64,000 bases of DNA from Arthrobacter sp. Leaf69. GTDB taxonomy: Bacteria; Actinomycetota; Actinomycetes; Actinomycetales; Micrococcaceae. The stretch lies in NCBI RefSeq assembly GCF_001422645.1, contig NZ_LMLR01000010.1, positions 124,001-188,000 of the forward strand. The letters run 5' to 3'. The position numbers were made by a program, and so were the translations under genes. How positions within the stretch are numbered: the first letter of the stretch is position 1; each line of letters starts with the position of its first letter. Positions 37,015-46,319 of this stretch are shown one piece after another. The notes beneath the pieces are model-generated. The model saw only the letters and a list, made by a program, of their open reading frames with translations. It was not told the DNA's origin and did not search any database.

Positions 37015-37638
37015 ATGACGCCGACAGCAGCCCCAGGAAAGCAGGCCGCCCGGACGCCCGCCGGGCAGGCCCGGGAAAAGATCCTTGCCACGGCTTTCCG
37101 GCTCTTCTACGCCCAGGGGCTCCGGGCCGCGGGCATCGATACGATCATTGCCGAATCGGGCGTCGCGAAAGCCACCTTCTACAAGTACTTCCCGGCCAAG
37201 GACGACCTGATCCTGGCCTACCTGGAAAAGGTCGACGGCGTCTGGACCGGACAGCTCCACGCCGCGGCGGACGCCGCCGGCTCCGACCCGGCGGACCGGC
37301 TCGTCGGACTGTTTGATGCGCTGACCAGCGCCTGCCGCCGCGACGGCTACCGCGGCTGCGCCTTCATCAACGCTGCCGCCGAGTCCGCCTCCGGAACGCG
37401 CGTCCACGAACGCACGGCGGCGCACAAGGAGAATGTCCGGACCTGGATCCGCGGCCTGGCCGAGGAGGCCGGCGCCCCGGATCCGGACCAGCTGGCCCGC
37501 AGCCTGACCCTGGTGCTCGACGGCGGGCTCGCCAGCGGCGTGCTCGACGCCGATCCGGCGGCGGCCATCGCCGCCCGCGACACCGCAGCACAACTTGTGG
37601 CCGCAAGCCTGGGGCACACGGCAGCTCCCGGGAACTGA
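37015..37638 (+). CDS. TetR-family repressor
   Basis: The 207-residue protein has a TetR HTH at about residues 20-65: REKILATAFRLFYAQGLRAAGIDTIIAESGVAKATFYKYFPAKDDL spread over three helices, with the usual YKYF recognition helix. The C-terminal ligand domain includes GYRGCAFINAAAE, typical of regulators that control small oxidoreductases. It reads away from the oxidoreductase gene, with three matching palindromes between. Ligand unknown. Confidence 0.9.
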   Translation: MTPTAAPGKQAARTPAGQAREKILATAFRLFYAQGLRAAGIDTIIAESGVAKATFYKYFPAKDDLILAYLEKVDGVWTGQLHAAADAAGSDPADRLVGLFDALTSACRRDGYRGCAFINAAAESASGTRVHERTAAHKENVRTWIRGLAEEAGAPDPDQLARSLTLVLDGGLASGVLDADPAAAIAARDTAAQLVAASLGHTAAPGN

Positions 37639-37826
37639 CCTCCCACCGGGCGCCCGCCGGGCATCCGCGGTGAAGAGCCGGCGAATTCTGGCCAAATCCC
37701 GGCGGCCGCGAGGCGCAAACCCTTCCCGCCCGGCGCGTGATGACATATCTTGAAGTGTCTTGACAAAACCTGTCAATTCTCTGTGTGCGACCGTTCCGGC
37801 GATCGCCCCGCGTCGAGGAGCACGTC

Positions 37827-39026
37827 ATGACCCCAGCCCCCATCCCGGCCGCCGCTACCACAAGGCCGGAGGCCGCCGTGTCCCAGCGGAATCCGCTGAT
37901 CGCCGCCGTCGTGATCCTCGGTATGCTGTTCGTCGGCCTCGTGGGACAGTCCGCCGCGGCGCCCGGCTCGCAGGCCGCCGCCCCGCTCACGGTGGCCCAG
38001 GCCGTCGCGACCCAAAACGGCTCCACGGCCGCGGTGACCGGCTACATCGTGGGCCAGCCGACGTCCGCAACGTCGGTGCTCCGCAGCGGCTTCACGTCCG
38101 ACACCGCCCTTGCAATTGCCGATTCGGCCGCGGAAACGAACACGGCCAAGATGCTCTACGTCCAGGTCACCACGGAGTACCGTTCCGGATTTGGCCTGCA
38201 GACCACGCCGTCCCTGCTGGGCAAGAAGGTGGACGTCACCGGACAGCTGACGGCCTACTTCTCACACGCCGGCCTGAAAAGTCCCAGCAACATGGCCCTG
38301 TCGGCAGCGCCGACGCCAACACCGACCCCCACGCCAACAGCCGGCGACTACTACGCTCCCGCCGCCGGCAAGACCGGCGCGGCCCTGGAAAGCAGCCTGC
38401 ACCAGATCATCTCCGTGCAGCAGAAGCTCAGCTATGACCAGGTCTGGGACGCCCTGAAGGACACGGACCAGGACCCGGCCAACAGCAACAATGTGATCCT
38501 GCTGTACACGGGACGCTCCCAGTCCAAGGCCACCAACGGCGGCGGTGTGGATGATTGGAACCGGGAACACGTCTGGGCCAAGTCGCACGGGGATTTCGGC
38601 ACGGCCACCGGCCCGGGAACGGATGTGCACCACCTCAGGCCCACCGACGTGACGGTCAACTCCGCCCGCGGCAACAAGGACTTCGACCTTGGCGGCACAC
38701 AGTCCGCCGAGGCGCCGGGCAATTACACCGACGCGGATTCCTGGGAGCCGCGCAACGCGGTCAAGGGGGACGTCGCCCGGATGGTCATGTACATGGCGGT
38801 CCGCTACGAAGGCGGTGACGGCTTCGCCGACCTGGAAATGAACAACCTCGTCAACAACGGCACCGCCCCCTACATGGGCAAAATGAGTGTCCTGCTGGAG
38901 TGGAACCGGATCGATCCGCCGGATACCTTCGAACAGCGCCGCAACCAGCGCATCTACGAGCTGTGGCAGGGCAACCGCAACCCGTTCGTGGACCACCCGG
39001 AGTACGCCGACGCCATCTGGAACTGA
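37827..39026 (+). CDS. Secreted endonuclease I-type nuclease with OB-like domain
   Basis: The 399-residue protein has a signal/anchor segment at about 24-45 (NPLIAAVVILGMLFVGLVG), an N-terminal DUF6359/OB-fold-like domain (VAQAVATQNGSTAAVTGYIVG), a Pro/Thr linker (TPTPTPTPT near 165) and a C-terminal endonuclease I (NucM/EndA) domain with the beta-beta-metal motif DDWNREHVWAKSHGDFG, HHLRPTD and a conserved N. The enzyme should cleave DNA outside the cell. GAGGAG precedes the ATG at 37827. It is the second secreted nuclease in this window, after 13536-14264. Confidence 0.88.
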   Translation: MTPAPIPAAATTRPEAAVSQRNPLIAAVVILGMLFVGLVGQSAAAPGSQAAAPLTVAQAVATQNGSTAAVTGYIVGQPTSATSVLRSGFTSDTALAIADSAAETNTAKMLYVQVTTEYRSGFGLQTTPSLLGKKVDVTGQLTAYFSHAGLKSPSNMALSAAPTPTPTPTPTAGDYYAPAAGKTGAALESSLHQIISVQQKLSYDQVWDALKDTDQDPANSNNVILLYTGRSQSKATNGGGVDDWNREHVWAKSHGDFGTATGPGTDVHHLRPTDVTVNSARGNKDFDLGGTQSAEAPGNYTDADSWEPRNAVKGDVARMVMYMAVRYEGGDGFADLEMNNLVNNGTAPYMGKMSVLLEWNRIDPPDTFEQRRNQRIYELWQGNRNPFVDHPEYADAIWN

Positions 39027-39122
39027 CGCCGTTGCCCGCCCTTGCCCGGTAGCGGCGAGCCGGGGCGGGGCCTAGGGTGGTAGCCAACGCCGTTCACCGC
39101 CTGGAAGGAACCCGCGAGCACC

Positions 39123-39956
39123 ATGCATCCCGATTCTGACGCCATGCTCGCCCGCTGGCAGCGCTTCCGGAACAGCCGCAACGCGGCCCTGGCCAGCGAC
39201 TACGGCTGGCTGACCCTGACGTCCTTCCAGTGGCTGGAAGACCAGCCGGCCGCCGTCGAACTCGTCCCCGGCCGCTGGTCCTCGGACGGCACGACGGCGT
39301 ACCTCACCGCTGCGGCGGCCGACGGGCTCACCCTCGTGGAGACCGGCGAACCCGTGGACGGCACCATCAGCGCAACCCTGTCTAACGAGGAGTCCCTGCT
39401 GTGGGTGCAGTACGGCGGCGAGGACGGCCGGCAGGTGGTGGTGGAACTGGCCATGCGCGCCAGCAGGTACGCCCTGCGCACCCGGGATTCAACGTCGCCC
39501 GTGTTCACCGGGTTCGACGGCGTCCCCACCTTCGACTACCGGCCGGACCTGGTGGTCGAGGCCAGCTTCCGGCCCTATCCGGAGCCCGTGGACGTCCCGG
39601 TCGGCACGGCCAACCCGCTGGTGGACGGGGTCCACCGCTCGGTGGGCGAACTGGTGTTCCGGCTCCCCGGCAAGGACCACGAGTTCCACCTGCAGGCCGA
39701 GGAGGAAAAGCTCGGCGCGTTAACGGTGACGTTCCACGACGAGACCAACGGAGAACTAACGGATGAGTGGCGGAAGGTCTCCACCGCCCGGCCCCGCGTC
39801 GACTCCCTGGGAAACCGCACGGTCAGCCTGGACTTCAACCGGGCCATCAACTACCCCAGCGCCTTCACCCCGTACGGCACGTGCCCCATGCCGGTGAAAA
39901 ACAACAGCCTGGACTACCGGATCGAGGCCGGGGAGAAAGAGCCCGGCCTGTTCTAG
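39123..39956 (+). CDS. DUF1684 family protein
   Basis: The 277-residue cytoplasmic protein matches DUF1684: WRSFR-like start (WQRFRNSRNAALASDYGWL), a beta-rich middle, and the family's conserved C-terminal NRAINYPSAFTPYGTCPMP then AGEKEPG. Function of the family is unknown. It stands alone, convergent with the acyl-CoA dehydrogenase gene, with a 20-bp gap. Confidence 0.85.
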   Translation: MHPDSDAMLARWQRFRNSRNAALASDYGWLTLTSFQWLEDQPAAVELVPGRWSSDGTTAYLTAAAADGLTLVETGEPVDGTISATLSNEESLLWVQYGGEDGRQVVVELAMRASRYALRTRDSTSPVFTGFDGVPTFDYRPDLVVEASFRPYPEPVDVPVGTANPLVDGVHRSVGELVFRLPGKDHEFHLQAEEEKLGALTVTFHDETNGELTDEWRKVSTARPRVDSLGNRTVSLDFNRAINYPSAFTPYGTCPMPVKNNSLDYRIEAGEKEPGLF

Positions 39957-39976
39957 GCGCCCGGGGAAGGCCCCGG

Positions 39977-41197
39977 TCAGACGATCGCGGAAACCCCCGT
40001 CACGGCGCGGCCCACGATGAGCGTGTTGATCTCGAACGAGCCCTCGTAGGTGTAGATCGCCTCGGCGTCGGCGAAGATCTTGGCCATCCGGTAGTCGGTG
40101 ACAATCCCGTTGCCGCCCAGCAGGGACCGGCCCATCGCCACGGTTTCCCGCATCCGGCCGCTCACATAGGACTTCGCCAAGGCCACCTGCGGCATGTCCG
40201 CTGCGCCCTGGTCCTGCAGCTGCGCGATCCGGACCATCATGCCCATGCTCGCCACCGCGTTGCCAAGCATCGTCACCAGCTGCTGCTGGACCAGCTGGAA
40301 TTTCGCCAGCGGCCGGCCGAACTGCTGGCGTTCGACGGCGTACTGCCGGGCGACGTCGAACGCCGCCAGTTGTTGGCCGACGCCCTGCCAGGCGACCATG
40401 ATCCGCGAGCCGCGCAGCAGTTCGTTCGTGTCCTCGAAGCTGTTGATCCCGGCGAAGCGGTCCGCCTCGGCCACGTGAACATCCTTGAGGACGATGTCCG
40501 CGTTCTGCACCGTGCGCAGGGCGATCTTGTTCTCGATCCGGCTCCGGGTCACACCGGGCAGGGTCGCGTCCACAATGAAGCCGCGGATGGCGCCTCCGGC
40601 CTCGTCACGCGCCCACACGAGCATGTAGTCGCAGAACGTCCCGTTGCCGATCCAGCGCTTGGTGCCGTTGAGCACCCAGGTGTCGCCGCCGTCGGGCCCG
40701 CCGCCGGGCACACGCCGGGCGACCGTCTCCATGCCGCCGGCCACGTCGGAGCCATGCTCCGGTTCGGTCAGCGCGAACGCGCCGGTGGTCCGGAGGTTCG
40801 CGGCGTCGTCGAGCAGGCGCGCCTTCTGCTCCTCGGAGCCGAAACCGTACAGGGACTCGACAAAGAGGTCGTGGTGGACCAGGAAGAAGGTTGCCAGCGA
40901 GGTGTCCACCCGGGTCATCTCGGCGATGACCAGCCCGGCGAACAGATTGCTGTAGCCGCGCTGGGCCGGGGCGCTCAGTTCGAGGGCCGCCAGCTTGGGC
41001 AGGATCTCTGCGGGGAACTCGGCCTTGTTCCACCATTCGCCAGCGAAGGGCGCCACCTCGCGGGCCAGGAACTCCCGCAGTTCGGCGAGCTTCGCCTGTT
41101 CCGCAGTGTTGAGCATCGACTCGAAGTCGAAGAAATCGGCCGTCGGCAGCCCCTCGACGGAGGCAGCAGCCGGGGACTGGGCAAGACCGGCCCGCAT
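39977..41197 (-). CDS. Acyl-CoA dehydrogenase
   Basis: The 406-residue flavoenzyme has the family motifs: AFALTEPEHGSDVAGG (FAD/substrate), WVLNGTKRWIGNGTFCDY, and the C-terminal LLGGNGIVTDY with EGSFEIN, near the substrate-binding and catalytic glutamate region (TYEGSFEI). The pattern fits the glutaryl-CoA/long-chain-type group, but the substrate cannot be fixed. Its ATG at 41197 overlaps the SDR gene's stop (TGATG), so both are co-translated. Confidence 0.92.
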   Translation of the reverse strand: MRAGLAQSPAAASVEGLPTADFFDFESMLNTAEQAKLAELREFLAREVAPFAGEWWNKAEFPAEILPKLAALELSAPAQRGYSNLFAGLVIAEMTRVDTSLATFFLVHHDLFVESLYGFGSEEQKARLLDDAANLRTTGAFALTEPEHGSDVAGGMETVARRVPGGGPDGGDTWVLNGTKRWIGNGTFCDYMLVWARDEAGGAIRGFIVDATLPGVTRSRIENKIALRTVQNADIVLKDVHVAEADRFAGINSFEDTNELLRGSRIMVAWQGVGQQLAAFDVARQYAVERQQFGRPLAKFQLVQQQLVTMLGNAVASMGMMVRIAQLQDQGAADMPQVALAKSYVSGRMRETVAMGRSLLGGNGIVTDYRMAKIFADAEAIYTYEGSFEINTLIVGRAVTGVSAIV

Positions 41198-42030
41198 CAC
41201 CTCGGCCCCATCCGGATGGCCCCATCGAGGCGGATGGTCTCGCCGTTGAGCATGGCGTTCTCCACGATGTGCGCCGCGAGGTTCGCGTACTCCGCCGGCC
41301 TGCCCAGCCGGGACGGGTGCGGCACCTGCTGCCCGAGGGAATCCTGGGCCTCCTGCGGCAGCCCGGCCATCATCGGTGTTTCGAAGATGCCCGGCGCAAT
41401 GGTGACCACCCGGATCAGCGAGCGCGCCAGTTCGCGGGCGATCGGCAGCGTCATGGCGTGCACCGCCCCCTTGGAGGCGGCGTAGGCCGGCTGGCCGATC
41501 TGGCCGTCAAATGCGGCGACGGAGGCGGTGTTGATGATGACACCGCGCTCCGGTCCGCCGAGTTCGGTCACGGCCGGCTCCGTGGCCGCCATGGCGGCCG
41601 CGGCAAGCCGGATGACGTTGAAGGTGCCCACGAGGTTGATCTGGATGACGCGGTTGAAGCTCTCCAGCGGCAGCACGCCGTCGCGGCCCAGGACCTTGCC
41701 GGGGGTGGCGATCCCGGCGCAGTTGACCACGATCCGCAGCGGGCCGAGGGCGACGGCGGCGTCGACGGCGGCCTGCACCTGCTCCTCGCTGGTGACGTCT
41801 GCGGGAACGAAGACCGCCTTGTGGGCAGGCTCCTTCCGGTCCCCGGCGGCGGGGGCGTCCACGTGGACCTCCCCCCAAGCATTCAGCTCGGCGGCGAAGG
41901 CGTCACCCGCGGAGCTTGGCAGGTCCGCCAGGACCACGGAGGCGCCGGCGTCGAACAGGCGCCGGGCCGTCGCGGCGCCCAGGCCCGAGGCCCCGCCCGT
42001 AATCAGCGCGACTGTACCTTTGATGTCCAT
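41197..42030 (-). CDS. SDR, 3-hydroxyacyl-CoA dehydrogenase type II-like
   Basis: The 277-residue protein has the SDR signatures [19 protein letters not shown] (cofactor), NCAG (NAG), and the catalytic Y-x3-K in [13 protein letters not shown] with the active-site Ser in TASVAAF. Its best family fit is 3-hydroxyacyl-CoA dehydrogenase type II (HSD10-like; [14 protein letters not shown]). With the acyl-CoA dehydrogenase it would run two steps of a beta-oxidation-type sequence. GGAGG lies 4 bases before the ATG at 42030. Confidence 0.9.
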   Translation of the reverse strand: MDIKGTVALITGGASGLGAATARRLFDAGASVVLADLPSSAGDAFAAELNAWGEVHVDAPAAGDRKEPAHKAVFVPADVTSEEQVQAAVDAAVALGPLRIVVNCAGIATPGKVLGRDGVLPLESFNRVIQINLVGTFNVIRLAAAAMAATEPAVTELGGPERGVIINTASVAAFDGQIGQPAYAASKGAVHAMTLPIARELARSLIRVVTIAPGIFETPMMAGLPQEAQDSLGQQVPHPSRLGRPAEYANLAAHIVENAMLNGETIRLDGAIRMGPR

Positions 42031-42096
42031 GCATCCTCCTTGATGTGGAACCGGAACCCGCAGGGGCGCTGTGTGCAGCGTCACGAATCTGCAGGG

Positions 42097-42116
42097 AACA
42101 TTAGTTAGTGAATGTT
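42097..42116. promoter_or_regulatory. Inverted repeat upstream of the SDR-acyl-CoA dehydrogenase operon
   Basis: AACATT (42097-42102) and AATGTT (42111-42116) form an AT-rich inverted repeat in the 170-bp gap between the operon and the GH76 gene. It stands out in very GC-rich DNA and is a plausible operator for a fatty-acid-type regulator. Confidence 0.4.
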
Positions 42117-42202
42117 AACTGGAATGCGGACTTTCCGCACCTTCACCCCGCGATGCCGCGACGATCCCGGCCCGGACGCCGTGCCGCCAGTAGGCTGGAG
42201 CC

Positions 42203-43501
42203 ATGACCCCAGCAGAGATTTCCACCGCCCCCAACTGGTCGTTCCGGGCAGACGAGGCGGCCCGCTCGGTGACCAGGCTGTTCGGGCAGCGGCTCTTCTT
42301 CCTGCCGGGGACGCACATCGCCGCGGTGGTGCGGCCCTCGGGCCGGGTCAAGAACCTCGCCCGGCCCTGGCACTACTGGTGGCAGGCGCACTACGTGGAC
42401 TGCCTCGTGGACACCGGCCGCCGGGAACTCGGCACCGAGGGCCGTCCCGGCACGCGGTTCGACGGCGAGAACCGCCCCAGCGCCGGCCGGCTCGCCTCCC
42501 AGCTGGTCACCGGGATCCGGCTGCGGAATTTCCTGACCTTCGTCAATAACTACTATGACGACATGGCCTGGCTGGCGCTCTCCACGCTGCGGCTGGAGAA
42601 GCTCGCAGAGGACAGCCGCAAGGCGGCGGGACGCCGCCGCAATGCCAAGGTCCTGCAGAGCCTCACCCTGCAGTTTGATTCCGCCTCCACGGATGACCTC
42701 GGCGGGGGCACCTTCTGGAGCAAGAAGCGGGATTTCAAGAACACCCCGGCCACGGCACCCGTGGCGCTCTACTTCGCCCGTACCGGCAAGGCGGCCAGGG
42801 CGCAGGCCCTGCTGGATTGGCTCGATGCCCGGCTTTTCGATCCCGAACAGGGGATGTACCAGGACGGACTGCGGATCGCTCCGGGCGGCGACGTGGTGCT
42901 GGAGAGCGCCATCTACACCTACAACCAGGGGCCGGTCCTCGGCGCGCTGCTGGAACTCGGCGGCGACACCAACCTGGCCCGCGCGTCCACCCTCGTGGCC
43001 GCCGTGGCCCGCAACCTCACCCTCCCGGCGCCGCTGATGGGGCGCAGCGCCACGGTGCTGCGCTGCGAGGGTACCGGCGACGGCGGGCTCTTCACCGGCA
43101 TCCTCGTCCGGTACCTGGCCCTGGCCGCCGTCGACGAGCGGCTTCCGCAGGAGGTCCGGACGACGGCCGCGACGCTGGTGAACGACACCGCCGAGGCCTT
43201 CTGGGAGGGCCGCCGCATCGTGTCCTCCAAGGAACCCCTGGCGCACAAGGGCGGCAGGATCCTGTTCTCTGCCCGCCCTGAGCTGCCGGCACGGCGCAGC
43301 TACCCGGCGGGCGCCGCCGTCGAGCTTTCCACCCAGCTGCAGGCCTGGATGGTGCTGGAAGCGGCCGCGTCAATTACCGGAAGGTCCGGCGCGGCAGAGC
43401 CGGAAGATACAGGGCGGGAGGACGCGGCGCGGGAACAGGTTGAGCCGGGCGAGGCGGGTCCGGCGGCGGAATCACCCGCGGAATCCCAGTCAGGGAATTA
43501 A
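42203..43501 (+). CDS. GH76-family protein without signal peptide
   Basis: The 432-residue protein contains the GH76 motif NNYYDDMAWLALST with the catalytic D-D pair, near residues 114-125, and the (alpha/alpha)6 pattern throughout (SAIYTYNQGPVLGAL, GLFTGILVRYLALAA). GH76 enzymes are alpha-1,6-mannanases, usually secreted. Here the N-terminus shows no signal peptide or lipobox, so the protein appears cytoplasmic. The C-terminal 40 residues are a Glu/Pro/Ala-rich tail. Single gene; substrate uncertain. Confidence 0.85.
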   Translation: MTPAEISTAPNWSFRADEAARSVTRLFGQRLFFLPGTHIAAVVRPSGRVKNLARPWHYWWQAHYVDCLVDTGRRELGTEGRPGTRFDGENRPSAGRLASQLVTGIRLRNFLTFVNNYYDDMAWLALSTLRLEKLAEDSRKAAGRRRNAKVLQSLTLQFDSASTDDLGGGTFWSKKRDFKNTPATAPVALYFARTGKAARAQALLDWLDARLFDPEQGMYQDGLRIAPGGDVVLESAIYTYNQGPVLGALLELGGDTNLARASTLVAAVARNLTLPAPLMGRSATVLRCEGTGDGGLFTGILVRYLALAAVDERLPQEVRTTAATLVNDTAEAFWEGRRIVSSKEPLAHKGGRILFSARPELPARRSYPAGAAVELSTQLQAWMVLEAAASITGRSGAAEPEDTGREDAAREQVEPGEAGPAAESPAESQSGN

Positions 43502-43564
43502 GTCACGCAATAGTTTCGTAATCCATGTGATCCTCGTCACTTAAGGCGCTCTCGGCTTGGTTGC

Positions 43565-43583
43565 TTAGGTTTGGCTAACCTAC
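43565..43583 (+). promoter_or_regulatory. IdeR/DtxR iron box
   Basis: TTAGGTTTGGCTAACCTAC matches the DtxR/IdeR consensus TTAGGTTAGSCTAACCTAA at 17 of 19 positions. It lies 84 bp before the substrate-binding protein of the iron transporter, so the operon should be repressed in high iron. Confidence 0.9.
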
Positions 43584-43666
43584 AGTTTTTCGTAGTGAGC
43601 ACGCCCTAACTTCCCCGCTCACAGGGGGATAGGGTCCCTACGAACTTCCTTGCAGAAAGTAGCCCC

Positions 43667-44722
43667 ATGAAGATCCGCAACAATGCGCTGGCCGGTATCG
43701 CGCTGGCCGCGACCGCCGCGCTCGGCCTGGCCGCCTGTGGCTCCGGCGCCTCGACTTCCCCCAGCAGCAGCGCCGCCGCTGACGGCAAGATCTCCGGCGA
43801 GATCACGGTCTACAACGCCCAGCATGAATCCCTGACGCAGGAATGGGTGGACGCGTTCACCGCGGAAACCGGCGTCAAGGTCACCCTGCGCCAGGGCTCG
43901 GACACCGAGATGTCCAACCAGATCATCCAGGAGGGCCAGGCGTCCCCGGCCGACGTTTTCCTCACCGAAAATTCCCCGGCGATGGCCCAGGTGGAAAACG
44001 CCGGCCTCTTCGCCGACGTCGACAAGGCCACCATCGACCAGGTGCCCGCCGAATTCCGGCCCTCCACCAACAAGTGGACCGGCATCGCGGCCCGCTCCAC
44101 GGTGCTGGTCTATGACAAAACCAAGCTCACCGAGGACCTGCTGCCCAAGTCCATGCTGGACCTGGCCAAGCCGGAGTGGAAGGGCAAGTGGGCGGCCTCG
44201 CCGTCCGGCGCCGACTTCCAGGCGATCGTCTCCGCCCTGCTCGAACTCAAGGGCGAAGCTGCCACTGAGGAATGGCTCAAGGGCATGAAGGAGAACTCCA
44301 AGGCCTACAAGGGCAACAGCACGGCCATGAAGGCAGTCAACGCCGGCGAGGTCGATGCCGCCCTGATCTACCACTACTACTACTACGGCGACCAGGCCAA
44401 GACCGGCGAGAACTCCAAGAACGTCGCCCCGTACTACTTCAAGAACCAGGACCCGGGCGCGTTTGTGTCCGTTTCCGGCGGCGGGGTGCTGCAGTCCTCG
44501 AAGAACGCGGCGGCGGCCCAGGCCTTCGTCAAGTTCATCACCGGCAAGAAGGGCCAGGAGATCCTCCAGAAGGGCACGTCCTTCGAGTACGCCATCGCCT
44601 CCGATGTCCCGGCGAACGAGAAGCTGGTCCCGCTGGCGGAACTGGAGGCCCCCACTGTGGATCCGGCCAAGCTCAACTCCGCAAAGGTCACCGAGCTGAT
44701 GACCAAGGCAGGACTGCTGTAA
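43667..44722 (+). CDS. fbpA: Iron(III) ABC transporter substrate-binding lipoprotein
   Basis: The 351-residue lipoprotein has lipobox LAAC (Cys24), then the FbpA/FutA pattern: GEITVYNAQHESLTQEW, DVFLTENSPAMAQ, and the iron-binding tyrosine cluster IYHYYYYGDQ. It binds ferric iron outside the membrane and delivers it to the permease below. The ATG follows an AAGTAG-type weak ribosome site with the iron box upstream. The transporter operon is fbpABC with 4-bp spacing to fbpB. Confidence 0.92.
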   Translation: MKIRNNALAGIALAATAALGLAACGSGASTSPSSSAAADGKISGEITVYNAQHESLTQEWVDAFTAETGVKVTLRQGSDTEMSNQIIQEGQASPADVFLTENSPAMAQVENAGLFADVDKATIDQVPAEFRPSTNKWTGIAARSTVLVYDKTKLTEDLLPKSMLDLAKPEWKGKWAASPSGADFQAIVSALLELKGEAATEEWLKGMKENSKAYKGNSTAMKAVNAGEVDAALIYHYYYYGDQAKTGENSKNVAPYYFKNQDPGAFVSVSGGGVLQSSKNAAAAQAFVKFITGKKGQEILQKGTSFEYAIASDVPANEKLVPLAELEAPTVDPAKLNSAKVTELMTKAGLL

Positions 44723-44726
44723 CCAG

Positions 44727-46319
44727 GTGACAACCAAGGTGGCGGCTCCCCGGACGTCCGGGAGCACGGCGACGGCGGGCAGGGGCACACGCCCCCGCCC
44801 GCCTTTCGGCGTATCCGCAGTGTCCGTCCTGGCCGTCCTCATTGCCCTGTTCTCCCTGATCCCGCTGGGCTACGTCATCGTGATGACGGCCGCCACGGGG
44901 TGGGAGACCGCTGTTGCCCTGATTTTCCGGGAGCGGGTGGGTGAGCTCCTGCTCAACACAGTGCTGCTGATGGCGATCACCGTGCCGCTCTGCCTGGCCC
45001 TGGGCGTGGGCGGGGCCTGGCTGGTGGAACGGACCACGCTCCGGGGGCACAAGTGGTGGGCCGTCCTGCTCGCCGCACCGTTGGCCATCCCGGCGTTCGT
45101 CAACAGCTACGCCTGGGTCTCCGCGGTCCCGTCACTCGAGGGCCTGTGGTCCGGTGTGCTGATCGCCACGCTCTCCTATTTCCCGCTCGTGTACATCCCG
45201 GCCGCGGCCACGCTCAGCCGGCTGGACCCGGCCATTGAGCAGTCCGCCGCCGCCTTGGGGCTCGGCGCCTGGCGCACGTTCTTCCGGGTGGTGCTGCCGC
45301 AGCTGCGTATCGCGATGACGGGCGGCGCGCTGCTCGTGTCCCTGCACCTGCTGGCCGAGTATGGCGCCTTCGCGATGATCCGCTTCGACACGTTCACCAC
45401 CGCCATCATGGTGCAGTACCAGTCCACGTTCAACGGCACCGCCGGGAACATGCTGGCCAGTGTCCTCGTGTTCCTCTGCCTGATCCTGCTCCTGATCGAA
45501 GTCCGCAGCCGCGGCAGTGCCCGGTACGCCAGGATCGGCTCGGGTGCCCAGGCCGGCGCCCTGCGTCTTCCGCTGCACGTCTACCAGCTTCCGGCCCAGC
45601 TGTTCCTGGCGGCGCTCACGGCGCTGGCCTTCGGGCTGCCACTGACCTTCGTGCTGCGCTGGATCGTAGCCGGCGGCCCGGAGATCTGGGCCGCGGACGA
45701 GTTCCTGCCGGCCCTGCTGCAGACCCTCATGTACGGCCTCGCCGGCGCCCTGGCCACCACCGTCGTCGCCTTCCCGATGGCGTACCTGGCCGTGCGGCAC
45801 CCCAGCTGGTTCAGCAAGGCCCTGGAGCTGTCCAACTACATCACCAGTTCCCTGCCGGGGATCGTTGTGGGCCTGGCCTTCGTGACGGTCAGCATCAAGG
45901 CGGCCCCGGACCTGTACCAAACGACGGCGCTGCTGATCGCGGCCTACGTGTTGCTTTTCCTCCCGCGCGCGCTGGTCAATATCCGCTCCGGCCTGGCCCA
46001 GGCGCCCAAGGAACTCGACGAGGCCGCCCAGGCGCTCGGCAAGCCGCCGCTGCTGGCGTTCCTCCGGGTCACGCTGCGGCTCACCGCCCCGGCCGCCGCG
46101 GGCGGCGCCGCCCTGGTGTTCCTGGCGATCGTGAACGAACTCACCGCAACACTGCTGCTCTCCCCCAACGGCACCCGGACGCTCGCCACCGAGTTCTGGA
46201 GCAAGAGCAGCGAAATCGACTACGCCGGCGCCGCGCCCTACGCCCTGCTGATGATCCTGATTTCGGCACCGATGACCTACCTTCTCTTCCAGCAGTCCAA
46301 GAAAGCAGCGGGACAGTGA
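44727..46319 (+). CDS. fbpB: Iron ABC transporter permease
   Basis: The 530-residue protein is a fused two-domain permease (twelve or so helices) with both EAA-type cytoplasmic loops: EQSAAALGLGAWRTFFRVVLP and DEAAQALGKPPLLAFLRVTL, the sites that touch the ATPase. This is the FbpB/SfuB layout. GTG 44727 is 5 bp after fbpA and has AGG-type signals only, so it is probably translationally coupled. Confidence 0.92.
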   Translation: MTTKVAAPRTSGSTATAGRGTRPRPPFGVSAVSVLAVLIALFSLIPLGYVIVMTAATGWETAVALIFRERVGELLLNTVLLMAITVPLCLALGVGGAWLVERTTLRGHKWWAVLLAAPLAIPAFVNSYAWVSAVPSLEGLWSGVLIATLSYFPLVYIPAAATLSRLDPAIEQSAAALGLGAWRTFFRVVLPQLRIAMTGGALLVSLHLLAEYGAFAMIRFDTFTTAIMVQYQSTFNGTAGNMLASVLVFLCLILLLIEVRSRGSARYARIGSGAQAGALRLPLHVYQLPAQLFLAALTALAFGLPLTFVLRWIVAGGPEIWAADEFLPALLQTLMYGLAGALATTVVAFPMAYLAVRHPSWFSKALELSNYITSSLPGIVVGLAFVTVSIKAAPDLYQTTALLIAAYVLLFLPRALVNIRSGLAQAPKELDEAAQALGKPPLLAFLRVTLRLTAPAAAGGAALVFLAIVNELTATLLLSPNGTRTLATEFWSKSSEIDYAGAAPYALLMILISAPMTYLLFQQSKKAAGQ

